A program made the position numbers and the translations under genes. 13,867 nt of DNA from Acetomicrobium sp. UBA3949. Lineage in GTDB: Bacteria; Synergistota; Synergistia; Synergistales; Acetomicrobiaceae. The notes beneath the pieces are model-generated. The model searched no databases. It saw nothing but the letters and a program-made list of their open reading frames with translations, and was not told where the DNA came from. Each line of letters opens with the position of its first letter. Position 1 is the stretch's first letter. The stretch spans positions 1-13,867 of the forward strand of contig DGDP01000099.1 of the NCBI GenBank assembly GCA_002385485.1, given 5' to 3'. Positions 1 through 6,683 of this stretch are shown here, in pieces.

Positions 1-1151
1 CCCTAATGCGGTCTCCTCAAACGGCTGCCTTCGCAAACGGCATCGCAGCGCACGCTCTGGAGCTCGACGACGGCTCAAGGCATGCGACTTACCATCCTGG
101 ATCCTCGATCATACCTTCCTCCCTCGCCCTATGCGAGGCGGAAGGAAAAACTGCTCGGGATTTGATCGCCGCTATCGCCGTGGGCTACGAAGTCTCCATA
201 AGGATAGGAAAATCCATGAACCCACACCACTACCTCAAGGGATTTCATCCAACGGGAACGGTCGCTCACTTTGGCACGACGGCAGCCTGCTCCCAAATAT
301 TAAACTTAAGCGTCGAAGAAACGGTCAACGCTTTAGGACTTGCCGGAAGCCTGGCCTCTGGCATCAATCAATACGAGATAGACGGCTCTTTGGTGAAGCA
401 CTTACATCCCGGTAACGCAGCAAGAAACGGGATATTGTCGGCCCTGCTCGCCAAAGAAGGGTTGACAGGCCCAAGGGGGGTAATAGAAGGACGTCTCGGG
501 TTCTGCCACTGTTTCTCCGACGAATACGACATCTCATCCATAACGAAGGACTTGGGTAGCGAATACGACATGTTGTCCATTTACTTTAAGCCATACCCCT
601 CCTGCAGGTACGTTCATTACGCCAACGAGGCTACATTGAACATCCTAAAGGAGCACCCCATGACGGCAGACGACGTAGATCATATACATATCCTCACACA
701 CCAAAACGCAAAGCAGGGCTCTGATATCCCCGATTACCAAACGGTCTTGCACGCACGCTTGAGCATCCAATACGGAATCGCCTCAATATTAGCCAGAGGC
801 AAAGCCGGGCTTCAAGAGTACACGGAAGAGGCGATAAAGGATCCAAAGGTGCATGAAATTGCAAAAAAGATCACCATAGAAATAGATCCTGAAATTCAAA
901 AGCTATACCCGAATCCCAGGAGCATGATCGTTCAAATTAAGGATAAAAAGGGCAATATCTATTCATCGCGCGTAGATTATCCAAAGGGTGACCCGGAAAA
1001 TCCAATGACAGACGAAGAATTGACAGATAAGTTCATCGACGTCACGGAAGGGGTCATTTCAAAGAAAAGACAGGCGGAGATCATTGAAAATACTTTACAC
1101 ATATCACATGATGCGTCGGTAAGGGATTTGATGAAACTATTAAGGTTCTGA
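1..1151 (+). CDS. MmgE/PrpD family protein, 5' end outside the window
   Basis: The frame is open to the left edge, so the ATG at base 6 is almost certainly internal. The conserved LDD motif lies at residues 20-22 counted from that ATG, whereas in the complete paralogue next door it lies at 94-96, so about 70 N-terminal residues are missing. Visible family features are an NG-A-H-ELDD segment, the GFHPTGTVAHFG stretch (residues about 79-90), LLAKEGLTGP, and a C-terminal YPKGDPENPMT segment. Members of this family include 2-methylcitrate dehydratase (PrpD) and cis-aconitate decarboxylase, so the reaction is probably addition or elimination of water or CO2 on a polycarboxylate, but the substrate cannot be read from sequence. 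It lies 60 bases before a second family member on the same strand, which suggests co-transcription. Family assignment is confident; function is not. Confidence 0.9.
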   Translation, partial: LMRSPQTAAFANGIAAHALELDDGSRHATYHPGSSIIPSSLALCEAEGKTARDLIAAIAVGYEVSIRIGKSMNPHHYLKGFHPTGTVAHFGTTAACSQILNLSVEETVNALGLAGSLASGINQYEIDGSLVKHLHPGNAARNGILSALLAKEGLTGPRGVIEGRLGFCHCFSDEYDISSITKDLGSEYDMLSIYFKPYPSCRYVHYANEATLNILKEHPMTADDVDHIHILTHQNAKQGSDIPDYQTVLHARLSIQYGIASILARGKAGLQEYTEEAIKDPKVHEIAKKITIEIDPEIQKLYPNPRSMIVQIKDKKGNIYSSRVDYPKGDPENPMTDEELTDKFIDVTEGVISKKRQAEIIENTLHISHDASVRDLMKLLRF

Positions 1152-1211
1152 TTCTGAGACACGGGCATAGTCCAAATTTTATAAATTAAATTAACAGAGG
1201 AGGAAAAGAAT

Positions 1212-2600
1212 ATGTCGGAAAAACAGACGATGAGCAGGCGGTTATCGGAATTCGCTGTCAGCCTGAAATACGAGGACATTCCTTCGGAGGTGATGGAACA
1301 CCTCAAAAACGTCATGCTTGATGGCTACGGGTGCGGGCTATTCGGATCCACCACCCCGTGGATGAAGATCTACAAAGACGTCCTGACCGCCAGAACGGAT
1401 AGAAAGGAAGCCTCCATATGGGGAACTAGGGATAAAACTTCCGTCACGGCCGCTATGATGATTAACGGTTCTGCCATAAACTCCTTTGAGCTCGACGACA
1501 CGCATACCGACGGGATAATCCACGTTTCCACAGGCGTGTTGGGATGCGTCACATCCTTTGCCGAGATGCTTGAAAGCATTAGCGGGAAGGAATTTTTGGT
1601 CGCTGCCGCCCTGGCCTACGAGATATCCTGCCGCGTGGCAGCTCCTATCGGCATGGAGCTGGCCCATCAAGGATTTAACAACACAGGCACCACCTGCGTA
1701 TTCGGTTCGACAGCGGGCGTGGGAAAGCTACTTGGCTTGAACGCTGAGCAAATGCAACACGCCATGGGAATTTCAGGAAATTGGGCAAGCGGCCTGCAGG
1801 CCGTCCAGTTCGCCTCCATGGCAAAAAGGATAGTACCCTCCAAAACATCGGAAGGCGCCATCGTCGGAGCTTTGCTCGCCAAAGAGGGCTTCACGGGAAT
1901 TGAAGACGTCTTCGAAAACGAATTCGGGGGATTTTACCACTGCTTCACCGACAGGGTCTACAACGAAGAGAGAACCTGCGGGGAGTTGGGCGACCGGTGG
2001 GAGCTCATGGGCATAGGACTTAAGTTTTACTCAACCTGCCGAAGCAAGCACACGACCATAGACGGCTTGAGAAAGTTCAGGGCAGAACATCCCGAGATAA
2101 AGCCTGAAGACATTAAAAAAATAGTCGTTCACACCACATCCATAACCCGAAAGTACTCCGTCGACGCAGACGATATCAAAAGCGTGGTCTCAGCCCAATT
2201 AAGCCATCCTTATGTCTGTGCCGTTACGCTCATGGAAGGGAACGCCTTCATCGATCAGTTCACTGAAGATAAGATCAAAGATCCCAAGATATTGGAGTTC
2301 GCAAGAAAAGTAGAAGTCGTCGATGATCCCGAGATAGAAAATCTGCCCAGATCGCTTCGTTACACCGTGAAAATAGACATCCACATAAACGACGGACGCG
2401 TATTCAACCTGGAGGTAAATTATCCCAAGGGACATCCCAAAAACCCCTTCACAAAGGAAGAGTTGCTTTGGAAGTTCAAAACCCTGGGCTACAAGGCAAT
2501 CCCCGACGACAAAAAACTCGACAAGATCGCCGAGGCCTTATTTAACCTGGAAGAAGTCAAAAACGTCAAAAACTTCGTGGAGCTTTTGAGGAAGGAATAG
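1212..2600 (+). CDS. MmgE/PrpD family protein, complete
   Basis: A 462-residue protein of normal length for the family. The start is fixed by a strong ribosome-binding site, GAGGAGG, at about 1198-1204. Seen in order: an N-terminal helical region (residues 1-60), the ING-AINSFELDD motif (85-96) with a following HVSTG, the NNTGTTCVFGSTAG segment, SEGAIVGALLAKEGFTG, a FYSTCRSKH stretch, and the C-terminal YPKGHPKNPFT that matches the upstream paralogue. The two genes therefore arose from one another or from a common duplication, but they differ at many positions, so they are not a recent copy. Such tandem pairs could form a hetero-oligomer or act on related substrates; this is inference. The next gene begins 42 bases downstream. 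Confidence 0.92.
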   Translation: MSEKQTMSRRLSEFAVSLKYEDIPSEVMEHLKNVMLDGYGCGLFGSTTPWMKIYKDVLTARTDRKEASIWGTRDKTSVTAAMMINGSAINSFELDDTHTDGIIHVSTGVLGCVTSFAEMLESISGKEFLVAAALAYEISCRVAAPIGMELAHQGFNNTGTTCVFGSTAGVGKLLGLNAEQMQHAMGISGNWASGLQAVQFASMAKRIVPSKTSEGAIVGALLAKEGFTGIEDVFENEFGGFYHCFTDRVYNEERTCGELGDRWELMGIGLKFYSTCRSKHTTIDGLRKFRAEHPEIKPEDIKKIVVHTTSITRKYSVDADDIKSVVSAQLSHPYVCAVTLMEGNAFIDQFTEDKIKDPKILEFARKVEVVDDPEIENLPRSLRYTVKIDIHINDGRVFNLEVNYPKGHPKNPFTKEELLWKFKTLGYKAIPDDKKLDKIAEALFNLEEVKNVKNFVELLRKE

Positions 2601-2642
2601 GCAAATTGCAGGCAACAAATAAAAAATTGGGGGGGATAGGAA

Positions 2643-4031
2643 ATGAGACATGGTAAGAGATGTTTATTGGTTGCTTTTGCGGTTCTCTTTGCCTGTCTGA
2701 TTGTAGCTCCATTCGCGCATGCTGCCGACTACGTAATTTTAAAAGGAAGCGCTTCTGAAGTCGGAGCAAAATGGGGAGAGATAAATCGCGACTCTATCTT
2801 GAAAGCATACAACTCTTTCATCTCCAACGCAGAGGGTAAGGAAGAGCAACTTCGACGTTTTGCCAAACTTTCGATCGACCTCTCGAAGGAAATCCAATGC
2901 TCCTACTGGATCGAAGAGCTCAACGCGATTGCCGATGCAGTTGGAATCGATAGGGAACTTTACATTGCTTTTACCTTTGGAAGATATAGAGACCTTGCTC
3001 TTTTGTATGAAGGTACCGGATGCACTTCCTTTGCCATAACACCGCCCGCTACCAAGGGAGGCCAAATAATTTTTCATAAGACAAGGGAAACGGCAGTGGA
3101 TTTACAGTCCGCCTATATCAAGAAAATTACAAAAGTGCCTACAGGCGACAAAAAGCCCTATAAGTTCTTCGGTTCAATGGGTACGGCAGATACAGGGGTA
3201 TCTTTCTTCGTCAACGAGAAAGGTCTTGCAGGAGGCGCTGACGTGCCTGCGCAATGGCAACACAAGGAATGGTATGTTGGCGAGTATAAAGGAGAATTAC
3301 CTTACGTAGAACCGCCTAAATACGATGGATTCATGAACCATTACATCCCCCGCTATATAGCGGAACACTGCAAAGACGTGGATGAGGCCAAGGCGGTCTT
3401 ACATTCCTTTGTCGAAAAAGGATATCTGGCCAGCGGAAAGATGGGCACAAACTACCTATTCGTCGATGCCAACGGCAAAATTCTTCAAATTGCCGATAAT
3501 TGCTACAAAATCATTGAAGAGCAAGTTAATCCTTCCCTAAAAAGAGACAGCAAGGAATATAAGGGCATTTACTTTACCGTATCTCGTGTAAACGACTACG
3601 GTTCTCCCGAGGACGCGCTAATCTCCAATTACGGCAATATAACGGTAGAACTTGCCAACTCGCCAAAAGTGGCAAAACATCCTGCAATGTGGAATTTCGA
3701 GAAAGCTCAATCGAGCGCGACCATTTTGATCGATCCCAAACATCCCGAAACTTTAACAACTGTATTTGTGACCTTGCCGGCCTACGGATATTCGATCCCC
3801 TTCATGATGGGAGCCGATGCTACTCCACTACCTCTCATGGATGGGACAATATACGAGAAGCAAAAAAGCAGCTTCAAATACAGCGAATTTTATGAGGCCG
3901 GCATAAACGACATGTGGAGGAAGTTTATCTATGAAACAAGGACTAAACTTGAGGAAGGCAAAGACGTAAGCAAAGATTTGAACGAAAACTTCCAAAAGAT
4001 TGTCGATTTCGTCTTGGCTATGAACCAGTAG
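2643..4031 (+). CDS. secreted C45-like Ntn hydrolase (acyl-CoA:6-APA acyltransferase family)
   Basis: A 462-residue protein with a signal peptide: basic MRHGKR, a hydrophobic stretch (residues about 8-24) and a likely cleavage after AHA (residue 27). The candidate nucleophile is Cys127 in the sequence TGCTSFA; in the C45 family the chain cleaves itself before such a cysteine, which then serves as the N-terminal nucleophile. Also seen are VNEKGLAGGAD (190-200) and GTNYLFVDANGKI (268-280), both typical of the family's Ntn fold. Expected activity is hydrolysis or transfer of an acyl or amide group outside the cytoplasm; the substrate is unknown. The start is supported by a G-rich ribosome-binding site just upstream. 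It is the last gene before a strong terminator, and is probably in one operon with the two MmgE/PrpD genes. Confidence 0.8.
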   Translation: MRHGKRCLLVAFAVLFACLIVAPFAHAADYVILKGSASEVGAKWGEINRDSILKAYNSFISNAEGKEEQLRRFAKLSIDLSKEIQCSYWIEELNAIADAVGIDRELYIAFTFGRYRDLALLYEGTGCTSFAITPPATKGGQIIFHKTRETAVDLQSAYIKKITKVPTGDKKPYKFFGSMGTADTGVSFFVNEKGLAGGADVPAQWQHKEWYVGEYKGELPYVEPPKYDGFMNHYIPRYIAEHCKDVDEAKAVLHSFVEKGYLASGKMGTNYLFVDANGKILQIADNCYKIIEEQVNPSLKRDSKEYKGIYFTVSRVNDYGSPEDALISNYGNITVELANSPKVAKHPAMWNFEKAQSSATILIDPKHPETLTTVFVTLPAYGYSIPFMMGADATPLPLMDGTIYEKQKSSFKYSEFYEAGINDMWRKFIYETRTKLEEGKDVSKDLNENFQKIVDFVLAMNQ

Positions 4032-4050
4032 AAAAAGATCGCAACATACT

Positions 4051-4090
4051 AAAAATACCGAGCGGTTATCTTGTCCCGCTCGGTATTTTT
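4051..4090. terminator. perfect bidirectional rho-independent terminator
   Basis: A perfect 15-bp stem (4051-4065 pairs with 4076-4090) encloses a 10-base loop. The stem has a GC-rich core flanked by A5 on one side and T5 on the other, so it can stop transcription from both directions. It begins 20 bases after the C45-like gene on the plus strand, and its last base is part of the stop codon of the HepT-like gene on the minus strand. Confidence 0.92.
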
Positions 4091-4446
4091 TAAGCATGAT
4101 TATTGTGCTCTTCTTTTAAAATATGCTCAAGTTGTATTTTCAAGGTAGGAAGTTCCTGCTTGATGACACCCCAAATAATTTTCAAGTCTATGTTAAAATA
4201 CCCGTGAACAATCCTGTTGCTAAGGCCGACTATCTCTTTCCAAGGGATGTCTTTATGACGAGCTTTAATGTCGTCAGGAATGTGCCCAGCGGCTTCTCCT
4301 ATAGTCTCGAGATTTTTTATAACTGCATCGACCGTTTTGTCGTCTTTTTCGAAAAGTGTAAAATCCATGTCGCCGGTATATTTTTCAACCTTTTTGATGC
4401 ATTCTAAAACGTCTTCAACGTAAAGCTTCCAGTCCCTTTTAGACAT
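4090..4446 (-). CDS. HepT-like (DUF86) HEPN toxin with altered RX4HXY motif
   Basis: A 118-residue all-helical protein of the HepT/DUF86 family, seen in DWKLYVEDVLECIKKVEKYT, the AVIKNLETIGEAAGHIP segment and the GLSNRIVHGYFNID segment. In HepT the ribonuclease site is RX4HXY, and the tyrosine of this motif is what MntA modifies with AMP. Here His81 and Tyr83 are kept, but the position of the arginine is Ser76 (codon AGC); Arg78 is too close to the histidine to satisfy RX4H. The toxin may therefore be weakened, dead or changed in specificity. The ATG overlaps the stop of the upstream nucleotidyltransferase gene in ATGTCTAA, so translation is probably coupled; no good separate ribosome-binding site is seen. 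Family confident; activity uncertain. Confidence 0.88.
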   Translation of the reverse strand: MSKRDWKLYVEDVLECIKKVEKYTGDMDFTLFEKDDKTVDAVIKNLETIGEAAGHIPDDIKARHKDIPWKEIVGLSNRIVHGYFNIDLKIIWGVIKQELPTLKIQLEHILKEEHNNHA

Positions 4447-4921
4447 AGCACAAATCTTCTATGACGTACTCCTTCCTGTTGGGCTTTATGCCGTCAGGTG
4501 TCGTAAGATCGACTTTTATGCCCAGGATGTCTTCAAGAAAATCGGCAAGGCCGAAGAACTTGAGACCTACGGGCTCGCTAAACTCTACCATGATGTCGAC
4601 GTCGCTGTCTTCGGTCTGTTCACCGCGGGCATAAGAACCAAAGACAGCGATGCTTTTTACCTTGTACTTTTCTTCAAGCTCTTTCCTGTGGCTGTTTATG
4701 ATTCTTTTTATCTCTTCAAGGGTTTTTGGCTTTGTTTTTTCTTCTTTGGCTTTGGGAACTTCGATCTCGAAGGGGAAACGCCCTTCTTCGGCAATGCGGA
4801 CTAAAAACATGCGCACTGCGTCGGAAAGGGTAAGCCCCATACCATCTAGGACACGTGCGGCCCTCTTCTTTGTTTCGCTGTTTATTCGCACCCTGATCGT
4901 CGAATCGCAGGTTCGTACCAA
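4439..4921 (-). CDS. RelB/DinJ-like domain fused to MntA-type nucleotidyltransferase
   Basis: A protein of 160 residues from a TTG start at 4921. The frame is open to 5059, but a consensus promoter lies at 4946-4974, so upstream codons would not be transcribed from it; AAAGGTGG at 4930-4937 stands 8 bases before the TTG. Residues 7-57 (STIRVRINSETKK, then GLTLSDAVRMFL and GRFPFEIEVP) match the RelB/DinJ ribbon-helix-helix antitoxin type. A charged linker (58-88) follows. Residues 89-160 are a minimal nucleotidyltransferase: GSYARG (95-100) and DVD (107-109) give an exact GSX10DXD motif. In MntA-HepT systems this domain AMPylates the toxin. The fusion implies one polypeptide that represses the promoter through its N-terminus and modifies HepT through its C-terminus. 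Domain calls are firm; the combined role is inference. Confidence 0.88.
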   Translation of the reverse strand: MVRTCDSTIRVRINSETKKRAARVLDGMGLTLSDAVRMFLVRIAEEGRFPFEIEVPKAKEEKTKPKTLEEIKRIINSHRKELEEKYKVKSIAVFGSYARGEQTEDSDVDIMVEFSEPVGLKFFGLADFLEDILGIKVDLTTPDGIKPNRKEYVIEDLCYV

Positions 4922-4936
4922 TGTCAACACCACCTT

Positions 4937-4957
4937 TGTAGACACATTGTAACTACA
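4937..4957. promoter_or_regulatory. 21-bp dyad over the -10 box, candidate operator
   Basis: TGTAG at 4937-4941 mirrors CTACA at 4953-4957, and the inner ACA/TGT bases also pair, giving 8 of 10 complementary positions around base 4947. The dyad covers the -10 box and predicted start point. Autorepression by the RelB-like domain encoded downstream is the natural reading, but binding is inferred. Confidence 0.5.
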
Positions 4958-4974
4958 CATACATACACTGTCAA
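4946..4974 (-). promoter_or_regulatory. consensus sigma-70 promoter of the RelB-MNT/HepT operon
   Basis: On the minus strand TTGACA (4969-4974) and TACAAT (4946-4951) are separated by exactly 17 bases. Transcription is predicted to begin near 4939, immediately before the AAAGGTGG ribosome-binding site, so the leader is very short. This is what decides the TTG start at 4921. Confidence 0.85.
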
Positions 4975-4983
4975 GTAAGTGTA
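4964..4983. promoter_or_regulatory. inverted repeat over the -35 box, possible second operator
   Basis: TACACT (4964-4969) and AGTGTA (4978-4983) form a perfect 6-bp inverted repeat with an 8-base gap. It overlaps the -35 box of the RelB-MNT operon and lies about 26 bases, centre to centre, from the dyad on the -10 box. It could be a second site for the same repressor. Confidence 0.35.
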
Positions 4984-5117
4984 CCCTGTCTAATGCCAGC
5001 CTTAAAAGGTCTTTGTTTAATCGGGGTAAGGATGCCATGCGGACTCGAAGGGAAATCATCCACGGAACAGAGGAAAGGCAGATATCCCGGCGACAGATAA
5101 AGATGCCTTATTTTGAC

Positions 5118-5148
5118 CTTATTGTTATAATATTATTATCAGAATAAG
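5118..5148 (+). promoter_or_regulatory. promoter of the HicB-like gene inside a 31-bp dyad
   Basis: An extended -10 motif, TGTTATAAT (5123-5131), is the best plus-strand promoter before the HicB-like gene; no convincing -35 box is seen. The region 5118-5148 is an imperfect palindrome centred on base 5133, with outer arms CTTATT and AATAAG and 13 of 15 positions complementary. A dyad sitting exactly on a -10 box is typical of an autoregulated toxin-antitoxin operator. Which protein binds it cannot be told from sequence. Confidence 0.6.
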
Positions 5149-5179
5149 AGTATAAAAACAAAGCGAGGAATGAAAATTG

Positions 5180-5428
5180 ATGAAGCAAAAATTTATATAT
5201 TGGCAAGATGACAATCTATGGATTGGTTATTTCGAAGAATTTCCAGATTATTGGACTCAAGGAGAAACGTTAGAAGAACTTAAAGAAAATTTGAGGGATC
5301 TATGGTGGGATTTGGCGAGCGAAAATATCCCCATGAAAAAGGCCACAGGTTCGAAATCTGTGTCGCCCACCATTTTCATTGGATCTTCTGAGGCATCAAT
5401 TTTCCCGGACTTTCGTCTCATCGCATAA
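5180..5428 (+). CDS. HicB-like antitoxin with a replaced C-terminus
   Basis: An 82-residue protein from the ATG at 5180 (a TTG at 5177 is also possible; AGGAA at 5166-5170 serves either). Residues 2-53, with FIYWQDDNLWIGYFEEFPDY followed by WTQGETLEELKENLRDL, match the short HicB-like antitoxin class, a partly degraded double-stranded-RNA-binding-like fold. From residue 54 onward the reading frame passes through the 3' end of a tRNA gene (residues 54-64) and then downstream DNA, and the last 33 bases overlap the convergent glycerate kinase gene. The C-terminal 29 residues are therefore probably not ancestral. No HicA partner is visible on either side, so this is an orphan antitoxin or a remnant. 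Base composition is more AT-rich than the neighbouring kinase gene, consistent with transfer. Confidence 0.75.
   Translation: MKQKFIYWQDDNLWIGYFEEFPDYWTQGETLEELKENLRDLWWDLASENIPMKKATGSKSVSPTIFIGSSEASIFPDFRLIA
5341..5372 (+). other. 3' end of a tRNA gene, likely attachment-site scar
   Basis: The segment reads as a T-arm followed by a tRNA tail: T-stem 5345-5349 (ACAGG) pairs with 5357-5361 (TCTGT, one G-T pair), loop TTCGAAA at 5350-5356, then a 7-base acceptor strand GTCGCCC (5362-5368), discriminator A and CCA (5370-5372). All spacings are exactly those of a tRNA. The matching 5' acceptor strand GGGCGAC and a D-arm are not found upstream, so the gene is not complete here. Integrases commonly use the 3' end of tRNA genes as attachment sites and leave such fragments at the element boundary. 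The parent tRNA cannot be identified from this piece. Confidence 0.78.
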
Positions 5429-6664
5429 TATAAATATCAAATCATTTACGTTTGTGCCCGTCGGCCCCGTCTTTATCAAGCTATTAACTTTTTGTAAGGC
5501 ATGATAGGAGTCGTTGTCGTTTAAGGCGTCGTCGATATCTATGCCGGCTTCCTCTAGCGCTTTGGCCGTCTTTCCGTCGACGATTCCGCCCGCCGCATCC
5601 GTCGGGCCGTCGGTACCGTCCGTACCTACGGAGGCTATGACAACTCCCGGATAGTTTCTTATGCCTCGGGCAGCGGACAGGACAAGCTCCTGGTTTCTGC
5701 CTCCCTTTCCGGTTCCCTTTACGTGTACGACCGTTTCACCGCCCAAGATTATCGCACAAGGCCTTTCTAAAGGCCTTTCTTTTTCAACCTCTTCTCTGGC
5801 AATCGAGGCCAAAAACAAACCTGCTTCGCTTGCCTCACAATCTAGCGTGGTAGTCAGGATCATGGCATTGTATCCCAAACTTACAGCCACATTTTTTGCG
5901 CTTTCGCAGACTTTGGAGACGCTTCCTATTATCCCGGTTTCAACGTTGTCGAGGCTTTTAGGGGTTTCTTCCCTTAGGCTTTGAAGTATATGCTTCGGCA
6001 ATTTTAAGTCGTATTTCCTTATTATTTTTCTTACGTCTTTGGTCGTCGTCGAGTCGGGATAAGCGGGGCCTGAGGCGATGCTATCGAGCCTGTCGCCCAA
6101 GACGTCCGAAAGAACGAGGGAATACACCCTGGCAGGCGAGGCCATCAGAGCAAACCTTCCGCCCTTTACCCGAGACATCCGCTTTCTTATGGCGTTTATC
6201 TCCACGATATTGGCCCCGCACCTTAAAAGCATATCGGTGACGTTTATTATATCCTCCAGGCTCACGCCATCTACAGGAAGCTCAAAAAGTGCAGACCCTC
6301 CTCCGGAGACCAAAAACAGCACAGTATCGTCCTTCGATAGGCCCTTCGCAAGTTCTACGGCCTCTTTCGTGGAGGTGATCGTATTTTCGTCGGGTATGGG
6401 ATGGCCCGCTTCGTAGATCTTAAGCCCCTCGATTGGGCCTTGGGAATGTCCGTATTTAGTGATGACAACGCCGCCTTTAACTTTTTCCTTAAGACAGTCC
6501 TTCGCGGACTTGGCCATCCTCCAAGCGGCTTTTCCTATGGCAACCAAATAAATCTTGTCACCCAAATCCAGCTTTTTAAGCTCTTGTTCCACTGCCTTTT
6601 CGGGCAATACCGAGCTAATAGAATCCTCTATTATCCTAAAGGCATCTTCTCTTAAGCTTTTCAT
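5396..6664 (-). CDS. glycerate 2-kinase (DUF4147/MOFRL family)
   Basis: A 422-residue protein of normal length for the GckA/TtuD-type glycerate kinases, which make 2-phosphoglycerate from glycerate and ATP. Seen: AIGKAAW with Lys45 in the position of the family's catalytic lysine; SGGGSALFELP (120-130); NAIRKRMSRVKGGR (157-170); LVLSDVLGDRLDSIASGP (183-200); and the MOFRL C-terminal part with GTGKGGRNQELVL (317-329) and GTDGTDGPTDAAGG (347-360). The start at 6664 has GGAAAG about 8 bases upstream. The gene starts only 19 bases after the alcohol dehydrogenase stop, so the two probably form an operon in which an aldehyde or keto acid is reduced to glycerate and then phosphorylated for glycolysis; that pathway is inference. 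Its 3' end overlaps the convergent HicB-like frame by 33 bases. Confidence 0.93.
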   Translation of the reverse strand: MKSLREDAFRIIEDSISSVLPEKAVEQELKKLDLGDKIYLVAIGKAAWRMAKSAKDCLKEKVKGGVVITKYGHSQGPIEGLKIYEAGHPIPDENTITSTKEAVELAKGLSKDDTVLFLVSGGGSALFELPVDGVSLEDIINVTDMLLRCGANIVEINAIRKRMSRVKGGRFALMASPARVYSLVLSDVLGDRLDSIASGPAYPDSTTTKDVRKIIRKYDLKLPKHILQSLREETPKSLDNVETGIIGSVSKVCESAKNVAVSLGYNAMILTTTLDCEASEAGLFLASIAREEVEKERPLERPCAIILGGETVVHVKGTGKGGRNQELVLSAARGIRNYPGVVIASVGTDGTDGPTDAAGGIVDGKTAKALEEAGIDIDDALNDNDSYHALQKVNSLIKTGPTGTNVNDLIFILCDETKVREN

Positions 6665-6683
6665 TAGCAGCTTTCCATAGGCT

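Noticed and set aside
4922..5059. N-terminal extension of the RelB-MNT frame (46 codons)
   Set aside because: It contains the promoter of the gene itself, has no good ribosome-binding site, and adds nothing resembling the RelB/DinJ family.
4953..5147. Plus-strand open frame through the divergent promoter region
   Set aside because: It overlaps both promoters and the dyads, has no ribosome-binding site at its ATG, and resembles no known protein.
5280..5372. Complete tRNA gene ending at the CCA of 5372
   Set aside because: No GGGCGAC acceptor strand or D-arm is present upstream, and the anticodon-loop position lacks the required T33, so only the 3' part exists.
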